Shown here piece after piece: positions 24,880 through 38,340 of a stretch of 64,000 nt of DNA. Numbering within the stretch: the stretch's first letter is position 1; each line of letters begins with the position of its first letter. The translations under genes were made by a program, and so were the position numbers. The DNA is from Hemerocallis citrina (Eukaryota > Streptophyta > Magnoliopsida > Asparagales > Asphodelaceae): the NCBI GenBank assembly GCA_017893485.1, contig CM030360.1, positions 151,591,712 through 151,655,711 on the forward strand. The letters run 5' to 3'. The notes under the pieces were generated by a model. That model had not been told where the DNA came from, made no database searches, and saw only the letters and a list, made by a program, of their open reading frames with translations.

Positions 24880-25360
24880 CTTCAATCACTAAAACCCTGC
24901 AACTTGAGTTCATCTTTAATCCAGATTGAGTGTGAATATCATCAGAGCCATAATGGTGTGAATATCAAATATATATTCCCAAATTAAGTTCATCTTTGCC
25001 CAGTTTCAGAAATTATTCAATCACTAAAATATGAAAGGTCAACTTCAGTCCAGAATGAGTCTGAATATCATCACATCCACAATAGTGTGAATATCATAAT
25101 ATTCAGTTCAAAGCATAATAGTGTGAATATCATCACAGCCATAACCAAAATATTGAGTTCAAAGCATGAGCATTAAAAGAAGCAGTTCATCTTCAGCCCA
25201 GATTTAGACAAAAAGTTTAGACATAAAAGCATAATGAACCCCCACCTCATTCAAATGGGAAAACTCAAAAAATTTAGACAAAACCAAATACTTCCCTCAA
25301 TTCATATTATCGATTATAGGATTATCCATGGCATTAGCACTTCCATCTTGGCCTTCCATA
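24880..25360 (-). pseudogene. Inverted, internally deleted copy of the MULE 2 gene
   Basis: The minus strand from 25359 reads MEGQDGSANAMDNPIIDN, matching the transposase start at 19747 (MEGQEGSASAMDNPIIE). It then jumps directly to the 3' end of the gene: from 25310 leftwards the sequence follows plus-strand 22320-22550 (GGTTTTGTCTAAATTTTTTG, GAGGTGGGGGTTCATT, then GAAGATGAACT). The roughly 2.5 kb of coding sequence between is missing. Further left are tandem GATATTCACACTATT units. The right half of the element is therefore an inverted deletion derivative of the left half. Confidence 0.75.
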
Positions 25361-26000
25361 CCTACAACACCATACAGTTATATAAATTAGGCGTAAAAAA
25401 CATATATTTCTAATCAAGATTCTAAAAAGATTCAAAACAATACTGATTTTGGATGTACATAAACAATTTTTTTAAAAAAAAACTTAACATTGGAATTTTA
25501 CCTCTATCCAAGTTAGAGATTTGGAGCTAGGGTTTCGATTTTGATTTCGATTTAGATTTTAGTTTCAGGTTTGATTTGGAGATAGGGTTTCGATTTTTGG
25601 GGCTTCGAAACGCCTTCTTCTCTCCACCCCATAAATTGAAGGTCGAAGGGAGAGAGAGAGAGACGAGGTAGCAGCGGTCGTTGAAGGAGGCTTTCGAAGG
25701 TCAAAAGTGGAATGTCGGAGGGGGATTCAAGCGATTTTAAAACGCCTCCGAATTTCCAAGATCGAAGGGGGGGGGGGAGAGAGAGAGGTCGAAAGTGGAA
25801 TGTTGAAGGTCTAGGGTTTCCAAGGTCGAATGGGGAGACAGAGAGAGAGCGTTCGAAATCTGACTAAACTACCCCCAAGCATGAAGAGATGAGCGGAAGA
25901 AATTGAGATCGTTGGATCAATCCCATGATCGAAATGCAGATCCAACGGTTCAGTAGACAAGTTTGCTACTGATCAGGTGCGATTCGCACCTGATTAGTTC
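25310..26000 (-). repeat. Right terminal inverted region of MULE 2
   Basis: Inverse of the left end with indels and a deletion of roughly 150 bp. A 28-bp block (CGAAACGCCTTCTTCTCTCC) is in direct rather than inverted orientation relative to the left end, indicating a small local inversion. Confidence 0.75.
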
Positions 26001-26207
26001 TCTCTCTCTCTATATATATATATATACTAGTGTAATGCACGTGCAATGCACGTGGGGAAAATGGGGAGGGGGAATGAAAAGGAAAAAAAAATCTACCAAC
26101 ATGTGCGCTGCACGTGTCGACACACACACACTAATGACTAAAAAATTGTTTATTTGTTTACAACCCCATCTCTCCCATTATAATAGTTATAGATAGATTA
26201 TAAATAT
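26001..26207. other. Microsatellite edge and short G-box-rich stretch
   Basis: (TC)n(TA)n runs to about 26025, then ACTAGTGTAATGCACGTGC with three CACGTG-type palindromes within 90 bp. I see no gene. It may be part of an unidentified small element. Confidence 0.35.
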
Positions 26208-27830
<1,623 letters not shown>

Positions 27831-28990
27831 GAGATGGAGTTTTTGTGCATGATTTCATATGATACTCGATTAAACTTTGTAAAAATCAAAATCTAATTTC
27901 CTGAGATGATTAAACATAACTTATATAACATGTATAAGTTATTAAGACACATCAAAACACATCAAGATCTCAAAATTAGGAATTTTTCACAAAATCTTTC
28001 AAAATAGTGAATATATATGTATATGTTCAAATAGAGTTTAAGCATCCATTTTAGCGTCAGAATTTACCCAATAGAAGTAGTGTATAGTTAAAAATCATCT
28101 CAGTACCAAAGCAATTGAAATCCAATCAAAACTTCGTCAAAATTCAAAAAAAAATCCTCATAACAGTAACATAGGTTTGTATATATATGTATATGTAAAT
28201 TGGGTGTGTACATCAGTCAAAACATCCAGAAAACATATCATATCAGTGGCATATTGATTATTCAAATCTCAGTGTCATATAGAATCTCAAACCCAATCAA
28301 AAACATCAAAATATCAAATCCCATTTTTCTGTCTGCATACAAACAGACCCGATCAAAACCCTCTTCATCCTTCAACACTTGTTTACTTTTTAGTTCAAAA
28401 GCTCCTTTTGGACTTATAAAATTCACACCCACTTACTAACATCAAATTACCCACGAATATATGCGACAACAACAAGTATTTAATCAAGTTCTTCTTCATC
28501 AAATCCAAAACAGAGCATATATAAATGTATACACACAGTGAGTTCATCTTTAGTTAATTTTGTTCGCTTTCCATACAACAACATCATACAAATCAATAGA
28601 TAAAGTTCAATTTAGCAACAATATGATTAAAAGCATCCTACTCATGATTTCTGTTAGGTTCTTTAGCAATCACAAGTCATCCTTATGCAATTTCAAGTCA
28701 TCAAAACATAGTTTTCATGAAAGAATCAATTTTTAATTCATCTACATATCAAAATTCATCATATCAATCATACAATCCCCTAACATACTTTCTAATCAAC
28801 AAATCATTACATACAACATGCTTAGAACAAAAGAAAACAAAACATGTCATTCACCTTATTGAAGAAATCAAACGAAGTTAATAAAGAACAAGAAAAATCC
28901 CTCATTCGCAAGAAATCCAAGATCATCTCTTTAAAACTCCAAGAAATAATAATAATAAAATCATTTGTGTTTTGCAGCAAAAGACAGCTG
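27831..28990 (-). repeat. R region of the giant LTR
   Basis: AT-rich, non-coding on both strands. On the minus strand it follows the LTR promoter. AAGGTGAATGACATG near 28850 is a splice-donor-like site matching the position of AAAGGTGAGTGATG in the related plus-strand LTR at 39097. Confidence 0.5.
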
Positions 28991-28997
28991 CACTCCA

Positions 28998-29010
28998 CCT
29001 TTTAAATATG
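28998..29010 (-). promoter_or_regulatory. Candidate TATA box of the giant LTR
   Basis: The minus strand reads CATATTTAAAAGG about 620 bases inside the LTR start. The related LTR on the plus strand has CCTATATTTAGAG at the matching position (38943). Confidence 0.45.
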
Positions 29011-29633
29011 CCGGAATATAGGTTTTTAGGGTTAGTAAACAAATTTGTAAATTACATCTTGTAAATATATCTTTACATATATATATCCTTATATTTGAAA
29101 ACTAAATAAACCAAATTAATTGAGTTTTAAAATAAAAAATAACCATCCTATAAACAGCCGGCACTGCTTGAGAAACCCAGAAAACAATTTTGCATTTTTG
29201 TCCTTCTAAATGGCAATTTTGCAAAAAGATTATCTTTTATGAAAACTTGCAAAATAAACCAAATTCATCTAAACATAAGGTAAACTTTTTAACCCTGAGT
29301 TGACTAGGAATCAAACCCAGCCCAAAAATCCAAAAATCTGGAGTTTTTACTCCAAGTGGTAATTTTGCACAAAAGTCCCTCTTTTTGTAATATTTGCAAA
29401 AAGGTCCAATAAATATAAGAAAAATCAAGAAAATTCACAAATAATATCTAATAATAAATAATGATTTTCCAAAAAAATAAATTTTGACTTTGAATTTCCC
29501 AAGAAAACATTTGTACGTATTTTGCACGTGTAAAAAGATAAATTTTCAGAAAATATTTATTAAATCACAAAAAAATCATTTTAAATTTATTTATTAATCT
29601 TAAAAACATTATTTAAAAATCTGGGGTATTACA

Positions 29634-29656
29634 TCACTCCCTCCTTAGAATAGTTC
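29634..29656 (-). other. Polypurine tract of the giant-LTR element
   Basis: The minus strand reads TTCTAAGGAGGGAGTGA directly before the LTR start TGTAATACCCC. It has the form and position of a plant gypsy polypurine tract. Confidence 0.75.
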
Positions 29657-29744
29657 TGTCCTCAGAACTATTACTAATAGGGTCCAAACAAAACAAGCAA
29701 AAGGAAATGAAAACTCATAGATAGAAACATAGTTTAACAAATAC

Positions 29745-30150
29745 AATTACACAAGAGAATGTAATCTAGAAGAAAAAAAATACAAACATACAAAAGGAAT
29801 ACACTCAAAAGGTTCAGGAAAAAATAAAAATAAAAATAAAAATAAAAAACTTCCGCTGCGCAACTCTGATAACTTGCCTCCGGAAACCTGCAGCAACAAC
29901 CTCTGAATCTCTGCATCTAAATTTGACCTTCCACAATCTGCTTCAACTTTCCGAGTATCAGTGGTCACTCCCTCCTTAGAAAGGACATGACCAAGAAAAG
30001 TCACCTCAAATTTTCAAAACTCACACTTTGACAACTTGGCATACAAGTTACGCTCCTGTAACTTCTGTAATACCTCTGTCAAGTGCATAGATTGCTCTTC
30101 CCCTGATGGTGTTGCCACCGTCAAGACTCTGCCTGGAAATACCTTAGGTT
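29745..30150 (-). pseudogene. Ty3/gypsy reverse transcriptase fragment
   Basis: The minus strand shows the end of a gypsy RT: VLQKLQERNLYAKLSKCEF, a stop where Trp is usual, then VTFLGHVLSKEGVTTDTRKV. It then runs into a stretch resembling the RNase H-integrase spacer (LDAEIQRLLLQVSGGKL), so RNase H is deleted. gag, protease and the RT catalytic region are also gone, leaving under 140 codons. Orientation agrees with the PBS on its right and the purine tract on its left. Confidence 0.82.
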
Positions 30151-30201
30151 CCACACCTAAAGCTTATTTTTATACTATGCTTATTATTACTACCGAAGCA
30201 T

Positions 30202-30213
30202 GCTCTGATACCA
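30202..30213 (-). other. Primer-binding site of the giant-LTR element
   Basis: GCTCTGATACCA is the inverse of TGGTATCAGAGC (tRNA-iMet type). It lies five bases from the LTR boundary at 30219, fixing the minus orientation. Confidence 0.85.
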
Positions 30214-30218
30214 ATCTC

Positions 30219-31540
30219 TGTAGCGCCCCGAATTTCCAATATGATATCTCAGAAATACGTGGCATATTTCCCAGCATCAACTTCAATTGCAACAGTAAAT
30301 ATAAGCAAAAATATAGATAATTTTTATTTCAACTTTTATTACAATAATTGTTTACAAAATACAGCGGAATACAAAACACCTTGATTTACAAAACTTTTCT
30401 TTTTACAACACTTTCATTAAAATTTTACATAAGCTATAACATCAATTTAGCACAAGCATCCAAATCCCAAGCTACACATACCTACCTGTAAAACATGAGG
30501 CTAGAGATAACCCTAACCCCCCAAAACTATAGGGGTCAGCCATAACGGTATGAGTGACATAAAAACAAAATCAACATGAATAAACATAAACATGGATTCA
30601 TAACAACAAGTATCAACAGCAAGAACAATTGAAATAAGAAATATCAATAAATAAAACATGAAATCATTAGGGAATATAAGATAGTAATAAGTAACACATG
30701 AAAACATCAAGTGAATCTAGACTAAGTGTCAAGTGTAGGAAAACATAAATCATTATGCATATAAACCAAGTCAAGAAAACCTAATTGCTATATACTGACT
30801 CTCTAATACATATTTGTCAGATTCTATGCATTCCATACAACATAGGTCCGGTGCAAGTCCTTAATGTTCTCCACTTTATAGGGTTAGATCTCTCGTTATG
30901 CAACTAATCCTACTACGGTGATAGAAACAAGATCCAGAATACTCCGCGAATAGGCACCACAGCCCTCGACGCGCAAGCATCGTGTAAGAATAGCTCAACT
31001 ACCGGAGAATTACCTCCCTGCCGTGTACCCCACGAATAGGCTTGCGAGGCCCTCGACGTGCAGATACACTAGGTACATTCCGTGAATAGGCCCGCTGACG
31101 CTCGATACGCGAATGCACCCTGCATGCTCCGTGAATAGGCCTGCAGACCCTCGACATGCAAACATACAATTGTCCTCTTGAGACAAAACAACAAATAATC
31201 CTGGAACGCATTCGTTGGACTAACTAAGAGCATATACTTACGTTTCTCAAGTTCCATCATATCTCCACTAGTGTATGTCCTTAAGTTGGTTATTATTAAA
31301 AGAACACAAAATTTCCCCTCTCTAGAGTTAGTGTATCCTGCCAGACTTAATTCCACAATAACAAACCCAAGACCCCGCAGGTCTAAATCCATAAATCTCA
31401 TCTACCGGTTCACAGGACTCCCACTCAACTCATAGAGATTCACAACTCAACCATCAACAGAAAATAAATCTTTCATTTTAATCTCTTCATTTCTTTGTCA
31501 ATTTACTCACAGAAAATTCATATATCTTGTTTGTATATTG

Positions 31541-31571
<31 letters not shown>

Positions 31572-31885
31572 AGAAGTCTTATTACTGAAAGAAAGGTGCA
31601 CAAAGTGTATATTATTCCCTTTTACTAAAAGCATTTCTTGGTTATATGCATATATAAAAATATCCCTTTCACTGGGAACATAGGTGTAGAGATATAGAAA
31701 ACCCCTCTTTACCAATATAGAGTAGAGATAAACTAAGATGAACTCCATTGAATTGAAACATATGTATGTATATATAGATAACTGATATATAAAAAGATCC
31801 CTTTAACTGATTAGAGTATATATGTAGAAAGTGAAGAAGATGAAGATACAAAGATGAAACCTTTTATAGAAATTGAAACATAAGT
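30219..31885 (-). mobile_element. 5' LTR (truncated) of the giant-LTR element
   Basis: Colinear with 5184-6970: same TGTAGCGCCCCG end, same U5 tandem repeats, same TA microsatellite position and same degenerate units. Similarity stops near 31885 (GAAACATAAGTAT), where unrelated sequence begins. The promoter half and outer end are missing. Confidence 0.8.
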
Positions 31886-32024
31886 ATATTTATTAATCAA
31901 CAGAAAACAATTTAAACAAAATAATAATATCCAAAATAGTTTTCAAATCTGGATCAAAAGATAAAACTCGGGACTATAAGCTCGTTACAAGATTCAAGTA
32001 ACAAAAAAAAAAAATTCAAAAACA

Positions 32025-32072
<48 letters not shown>

Positions 32073-33172
32073 AAAAAAATAGAGAGAACGAGACAAACGC
32101 CCTTAGTGCAAGTTAGGGCCGCAAATAGTACAAGCAAGGGTATGAAAACAAGTACAAGAAATATGAAATAAGATTTAGAATCAAGGATGTATAACATAAT
32201 ATACTATGGATGCAACAAGTAGTGGGATTCAAGAAACTAGCTAGCAAGAAAGACAACTCATGTAACAAGAATGGGCAACAAGTACTAGTAGTAGAGCAAG
32301 TGGCAAGTGAACATGTAATGGTATCAAGCATCAAGTAACAAGTATTACGTACAAGTGTCAAATAACAAGTAACAAGTAACTAGTCTCAAGTAATAAGTCT
32401 CAAGTAACAAGTCTCAAGTAACGAGCATCAAGTAGGGTATCAAGTGTGTACTAGTGACAAGTTAATCTTAAGTCTAATATTTAATTCTATCTAGGTAGCA
32501 CTTTATGAATCCATACTTTTACTACATGGTTGCTACATACAATCAGTTACGTTTAGGCTTAGTGGTGGATTTATAGGGCGGTGTACTCAGGTATTAAGTA
32601 TCAAACAAGCATGGTTCATGAATACGAAAATAATGTAACAAGTTCACGAACCAAGTACAGGTTCGTGAATACACTAACAAGTTCAAGAACCACACAGTGG
32701 GTTCATGAATACAACAAATTCATGAGCCAAGTAACGGCTTCATGAATACATCAAAATACAACAAGTTCATGAACCAAGTACTGGGAAACACGGGCCCCCT
32801 TCCGAGTACACTTACCTATATTGTCCACTATTATGGTCTTTCCCTTAAACCCCGACTTATTATTTATTATTAACATCAAGCATGCATGAAAGTGTGCGAA
32901 ACCGGTCAAGTAAATATAATAAAGAACATGGAACAAGTCTAGGCTAGGTAGGATACATATTCAAGAGTCAAAAAAAATTAAAGTTATCAAGAATGACGAG
33001 AATTCCAATTCTGGACAGCATGACGTTGCTGCACCAAAACTGCGATTCCCGTTGCTACAAGATAGAAAATGTGGATCCGTCAGAAGATCTAGAAACTAGA
33101 CTTCTGCCCGGTTCCAACGCATATAATTAAGACACATAAAAATTGTAGCAATTGATGACAAAACAACAACCT
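31886..33172 (-). repeat. LTR-like fragment with tandem repeats
   Basis: No gene. It holds a (TA)n run (32028-32071), a CAAGTAACAAGT-type array (32280-32430) and about five units of ACAAGTTCATGAACCAAGTA / GGTTCATGAATAC (32610-32790). The texture is that of a long plant LTR. It probably continues at 36918 beyond the inserted CACTA-like element, but no terminal motif proves it. Confidence 0.4.
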
Positions 33173-33262
33173 ATATACAAACAAGAAGGTAAACCCCGGC
33201 ATTTGTTTTGCCCATTTCCGGCGTTTATAAACGCCGGGGTTGGTCCCCCCGGCACTTCGAAA

Positions 33263-33358
33263 AGCGCCGCTGCAAGCGCCGCTGCAAGCGCCGCTGCAAG
33301 CGCCGCTGCAAGCGCCGCTGCAAGCGCCGCTGCAAGCGCCGCTGCAAGCGCCGCTGCA
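33263..33358. repeat. 12-bp tandem array, eight perfect units
   Basis: AGCGCCGCTGCA is repeated eight times without change and then breaks. The unit is a multiple of three and stop-free in most frames, so several long but spurious open frames cross it. Confidence 0.95.
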
Positions 33359-33978
33359 AGCGCCGTGCTTTCCCCCGCCGGGCTTGCGGAACACTTTTTC
33401 CGGCGTTTTCAAACGCCGGGGTAGATCCCGGCGTTTCCAAAACGCCGGGTATGTTGATTTTATTTTTTTTGATTTTTTTCCTTTAAAAGACCTATCCCGG
33501 CGTTTGAAAACGCCGGGGTAGGTATTATTTTTTAATTTTAATTTTATTTTATTTTTTATTTTTATTTTATTTTTATTTTTAAAATTTTTTTTACAGACAT
33601 ATTTCAGATTCTTCCATTCCTTCATTTTCAAACACGAAATACCAAGAATAGCGATAATGAGAATGGAATGAAGCACCACGAACAACACAACTCAAGGGTT
33701 TCTCACACAGAAACAACTGGCTACTTTCAACCAACAGAGTTTTTAAGTACAACACACATGTAGCACTGGAACTCATACTGCCATTTCTTCCACATAGGGA
33801 TCAATATTGTTCAATTTTACAAATTAGCACACATGAAACTAGAACTAGTTCGATTACTAGAAAACAAGAATGGGGAAGAAATATTGCAGTCACTGATTAA
33901 AACCCTGAACTATTTTCTGCAGCAAGAACTTATTATTATTGACAAATTTTACTTCACATCAACATCAGGAGTTTCAAG

Positions 33979-34128
33979 AATGGCAGCCTCTGCCTCTGCC
34001 ACCTCCTTCTGTCTTCTTCCCTTTCTTCGACTTGTAGTAGACACTCATGAAGGTCCCAATAGCACCATACTTCTTACGGCAGTGCACGTAGAGAGAAGGT
34101 CCCGATAAATCTGTAACCGGAGGATGCT
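33979..34128 (-). pseudogene. Exon-like C-terminal segment, unrecognised
   Basis: The minus strand, after a possible acceptor TAG, reads PSLYVHCRKKYGAIGTFMSV then YYKSKKGKKTEGGGRGRGC and a stop. It has protein-like composition and the same orientation as the GH35 exons. I do not recognise it. It may be the last exon of the chimeric unit from a third source. Confidence 0.35.
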
Positions 34129-34465
34129 ACTTGAAAACGGTGCTTGACTCTATTGAAAGAACAAAAGTTCATCCAGAAGCAGAGAGAAGTATAGCTATTG
34201 ATCCATCACATTGGATTCCATCACATTGCTACACACTTGATTAACTGACACGGTATTTACAGTAATGCTTAAAGGATTCCCCCCCCATTTCCTCAAATAG
34301 TACTAGCAGATTTCCTGATGGCTTCAAAAATGATCGGGGAAATGTGATACCTTAACCATATTTAACAATAGTATAATTAGCTGAGGGAATTTAAGTATAA
34401 TTCTTTGAGAGTTGAGAGTATAAAAAAAACAAAACAAAACAAAACAACACTGAAGCATTACTCAC

Positions 34466-35610
34466 AAGTACTGAGAAGGCTGTCCTTTGGGTGTTTTAAA
34501 AGAGACCCAGTAGCGGCCAATGCTTTCTCCGTTGATCCAAGCTTCTCCTTTCCCCATGCCCCCTGGGTTGAGTGCCACTGGGTCAGTACCAGAAGGAGCA
34601 TGGAATATTGTCTGTGAAAAATCAAGTGATTAGGTCTCCCCAAATATGGATTTAACATTTAAATTAATTTTCTGATAAACCTAGCTATATCAGTATACCT
34701 TGTACCAGATGAGTGGTCGATTAACAGTGCCTCCAATTGCTCCCCAGTTTGTTTCTTCGGAACCTTGTTGTGTGTAGATTTTTGAAGACTCCCCGATCAA
34801 ACCAACCTACAATCAATGAAAAATCAATAATGCTAAGGGTTCCTCCTGTAGGAATCACCAAAACTTCTTGCAAATTAACTACTAAAATATATAGCTAAAG
34901 ACCCCCCCAACCTGGTATCCCCATTGATGGTAACTGAGATCCACTTGTTGATTTCTCTTGTTAACAATCTTCACATGACCGAGACCAGCAACCCTTCTCT
35001 CTAAGTATGCCCCATTATCCTTCAAAGCATGGTTTAAATAAGTCAGATAAATTAATGAAGTGAATGAAAGATCGATGTATATGCATGACAAATGTCTAGA
35101 GTAGCATATGTGAAACTGATATGATTCAAGGTAATTCTAGTTTCGTATACTAGGCTACATGATCATAATAATTCAATTCATATGATACTTGCTTAAACAC
35201 CATATATATGTATATAACTATAATAGGAAGCAAGATCTCTACCGGTGATCCAACCATGACACTCAATAATGAAATTGTATTCTGCCCCTTCTTTAACAAA
35301 ATAGGCTGCGTTAGAACCAGTGCTTCTTTCATGTGATGTCTTCCATGTGCACTTCCTAAATCACATTATACAGAAAAAAGATAGTTAGCAGATATCAGAA
35401 ATAGAGACTAACAGGGATCAAACCATCTCTATTATTATTCCCTTTTCATTGGAGAAAATTGAAAATTACTTAAAATGTATCTGTGAAGATTATGAATCTC
35501 TTCAATGTCATTGCCACTTACCAGCATATACACCATTTACAAAAGCATGTATGACGTGGGCATGTGAAGTGGCTTGAAGTGTATACTGATCGTTTGAAGT
35601 ATGATTGTAG
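34466..35610 (-). pseudogene. Captured beta-galactosidase (GH35) fragment, five exons
   Basis: Five exons with GT/AG borders lie at about 35522-35610 (QYTLQATSHAHVIHAFVNGV), 35243-35355 (TISLLSVMVGSP), 34912-35019 (DNGAYLERRVAGLGHVKIVN, LSYHQWGYQ), 34699-34806 (VGLIGESSKIYTQQGSEETN, NRPLIWYK) and 34466-34611 ([38 protein letters not shown]). These are the C-terminal jelly-roll modules of plant GH35 enzymes, which hydrolyse terminal beta-galactosyl residues in the cell wall. The catalytic barrel with its two Glu residues is absent, so no enzyme can be made. Introns are kept, so genomic DNA was captured. Exon frames join correctly to one another. Confidence 0.85.
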
Positions 35611-35942
35611 CTGCAGAAGGTTTTTTTTTATTAAAAATTCAGCATTAACTTATTCGGTAGATTCAGCAAGTGTATACAAAGTTAAATTGCTTGTTAATAT
35701 TAGATAGCATGGACCTCCTCTTAGGTTGGAAGAGTTAACTATCTCAGAAAACTAAATAAAGAAAAGACATTAATTTTCCTGTAGGTTAACCATATAAGCA
35801 ACAGAAAATATATACCTGCAAGTGTACCAAAGGTAATATATATATATTTATTAATTTGAATAATTAATAATCACACAGATTTAATAAGTTGACATTAAAT
35901 AACAAAATCCTCAAAATCAAAACAAGAAACAGGACTCCGTAC

Positions 35943-36014
35943 CTGAATTTGAAGAAGACCCAGTTGATTTGATTTTAACCACTGTGGGGCTAAAGTCGGC
36001 TCACCTCGATCCAT
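35943..36014 (-). pseudogene. Foreign first exon of the chimeric unit
   Basis: A 24-codon exon MDRGEPTLAPQWLKSNQLGL... has a consensus donor (TTCAG|GTACGG) after it. The start resembles plant proteins beginning M(E/D)R-x-EPTLVP-WL, which are unrelated to GH35, so it comes from a second donor gene. Joined to the GH35 exons it is out of register and would meet a stop at the third GH35 exon. Confidence 0.55.
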
Positions 36015-36780
36015 AACATGCACATACTATCATCTATTCAACAATGAAATAGACAAGATTCTCTTGCAAAATTCAACTGTCATACACCAAAAGAAAACCC
36101 TAACTCCTGAATCTTTTTACCACCAACCCGAAATCCAAAAAGATTCCGACGCCGAGAAAGAGCCCAAATACCGACTTAGCCAAAACCCTCCAAAACTTCA
36201 CCGAACAAAAAATTTAGGGTTTAATCCGGTCTAGAACAAAAAAAAATCACTCCTTTCATCAAGTTCTCATCTTTAACTTTTTAAATCAAACCCTAATAGC
36301 CAGCCATTGATGAAAGAACAAACCAAAAGGACCAAAATTAATCAGAGGAAAAATCCCAAATCCCAATCTCTCAGAAACCCTAATAGAAAGTGGCGGCCGG
36401 CAAAAACTGATCTTCGGTATCTATTTTGGGGGGATATTTTTTTTTTTTTAGAAATCAAAGGAAATAAAAGTAACGAAGGCTTCTATTATTAAGTTTCATC
36501 AATCAATTCAATCCACAAAACCTAAAATGTCAAAGCAATAAAGGGCTCAAACCTTGAGTGAATGATCTTAACACTAGTCTTCATACTCGGAGGCGATGAG
36601 AACGAACAACGGGAAGCGGGCGGCGAGCGGCGGCGGCAATAAGAGCGAACAGCGGCGGACGGCGTTCGGCGAGCAGCGGCGGAGAGAGCGAATGGCGATC
36701 CGTCGGTGCGAAATCAAAAAAAGAGAAATAGCTAGGGTTTCAGAGAGATACAGGCGCGAATAGGAAAATAGAGAAAGGGA
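36015..36780 (-). promoter_or_regulatory. Leader and probable promoter of the captured unit
   Basis: A GCGG-repeat-rich block (36590-36710) lies between AT-rich DNA and the first exon and looks like a plant 5' UTR or CpG-rich promoter carried in with the captured exon. AAACCCTAA-type motifs are frequent. No defined TATA box. Confidence 0.35.
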
Positions 36781-36917
36781 ATTGGGGAGCGTGGGGTTTT
36801 AGAAAGGAACATTCCCCGGCATTTTTTCTAGCATTTTTTACAAAGCGCCGGGGAATGCCCCGGCGAAACACCCAAACGCCGGGGTAGTATTGCCGGGTAT
36901 TCCTACATCTTTTGTAG

Positions 36918-38340
36918 ATACAAAATATTTGTGTTCAGCCAGAATTTATAAACTGAGTTTAAACATATGAAACGGGTTTGAAACTTCATTAATTAATTCT
37001 AAGAAAATTAGGAAATGTTCTCTAGGGTGTCCAGTATCAGCATGCAAAAATTCAAGTCATTTACTTACTGGTAGCATAGTTAAAATAATTGTAAACCAAG
37101 GTGGTGCAGCAGTTGTTGTGAATCTGCGATTACAGACACAGCAGCAGTAAAACTGCGATATCTCCTAAACCGTATCTCGGAATTCAAAAAATTTAGATGT
37201 TATTGGCAACTAGATACTTGGGGCTACATTTCATATTCAGGACTTAAGTTCAGATTCTAATTTTATCGGGGTCGAAACAGCAAGCCAAGACAGGATAGAA
37301 ACCAAACAAGACACTTTTTGCAATGAAATGTATCAAAATTATACTAGTTGTGAACAAAGGCATCAACGAAGGATTGTGACTCTTAGAGCATGTGATAGAT
37401 AAGGTGAAACATGAGATCATCACCGATAAACAATAAGAAGTCACATTTACAATCTACTTGCAGTATTTTCAAGGAAAAACTTATACTAGAAGACAAAATA
37501 TACAAAAAGATACTTGCCTTGGGGTGTAGACGATGAATCTGACGAAAGAATAACGGGAACGGATCCCGACACGGATCTTGATGGTGATCAAGACCGATGA
37601 AGATCGACGGCTCAAATCAAATCTGATGGAGATCATGACGATCAACAGGAGATTGATGACCCACATTCAATCAAGCATGATGATGATGATGATGATGATG
37701 ATCAACGGCCCACAATCAATGGCGATGATGAAGACGATCGAGGGGGAAACGGACGGCTGAGAGTGGACGGCGGTGCAAGGTAATGGTCGGCCAGTGATGC
37801 CGTGGCATGGCGGCGACCGCAGGTGGCTGCAGCAGTGGCTGTCGGGCTGAGCAGCACAGGGAGTAGGCTGCCGGGGTCTGTTGCGGTTGCTACCGCGAGG
37901 AGAGGCATCGAGGGAGGTGTTGGCGTCGGGAAAGAGAGCAGCTCAGTGGTGGGGGGAAAGGTGCTTCGACTGGTGGAGCGACGGGGAGTTGCTTGCGATG
38001 CTGCTACTGTCGTCGGAAGGCAACACAGGGAGGTTGCGAGGGCGGCACTGGTGTCGCAGGAGGAAGGCGTTGGGGTTGGCGGCCAGGCGACGGAGAGAGA
38101 GGGAGGGAGACGCAGCGAATGAGGGGGAGCACAGGGAGACAGGGGTCGTGCAACCAGGGGAGTCTCGATAGAGGGTCTGCTGGCGGTGGCGTCGCGGTGG
38201 AGCCGCGACGGGGAGAGGATGATGAGGATACGAGGTAGAAGGTAGGGTTATGGAAGTGGAGAAGATGCACAGGAAGAAGAAGGGGGCTGGCGGCTGGGTA
38301 ATTAAACAGTAGGGGGTAGGGTTAGGTTTATATATATAGG
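36918..38340 (-). repeat. LTR-like fragment with GC-rich leader
   Basis: The minus strand shows a TATA (CCTATATATATAAACC, about 38324-38340) followed by a GC-rich, Ser/Pro/Ala-coding stretch to 37700, a GAT microsatellite at 37677-37703 and AT-rich DNA. I read it as promoter plus R/U5 of a minus-strand LTR. Several overlapping GC-rich open frames lack domains and are not called as genes. Confidence 0.4.

Larger units (their letters stand above)
33173..36917 (-). mobile_element. CACTA-like element carrying a chimeric captured gene
   Basis: Both ends carry subterminal repeats built on the palindrome CCGGCGTTT / AAACGCCGGGG (33190-33520 and 36810-36900), as in CACTA subterminal regions. The right edge TCTTTTGTAGAT resembles a decayed CACTA terminus; the left edge is approximate. 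The interior holds, all on the minus strand, a GC-rich leader, a short first exon, five GH35 exons and a further open segment. No transposase is present, so it is a Pack-type non-autonomous element. Confidence 0.65.

Noticed and set aside
33089..33688. Five overlapping frames including a 199-codon one with ACSG repeats
   Set aside because: All cross the perfect 12-bp array and CCGGCG palindromes. Being open in most frames is a property of the repeat.
37702..38270. Several GC-rich frames of 80-106 codons that might be a host gene
   Set aside because: They overlap on both strands, share no domain, and sit downstream of a minus-strand TATA as an LTR leader would.
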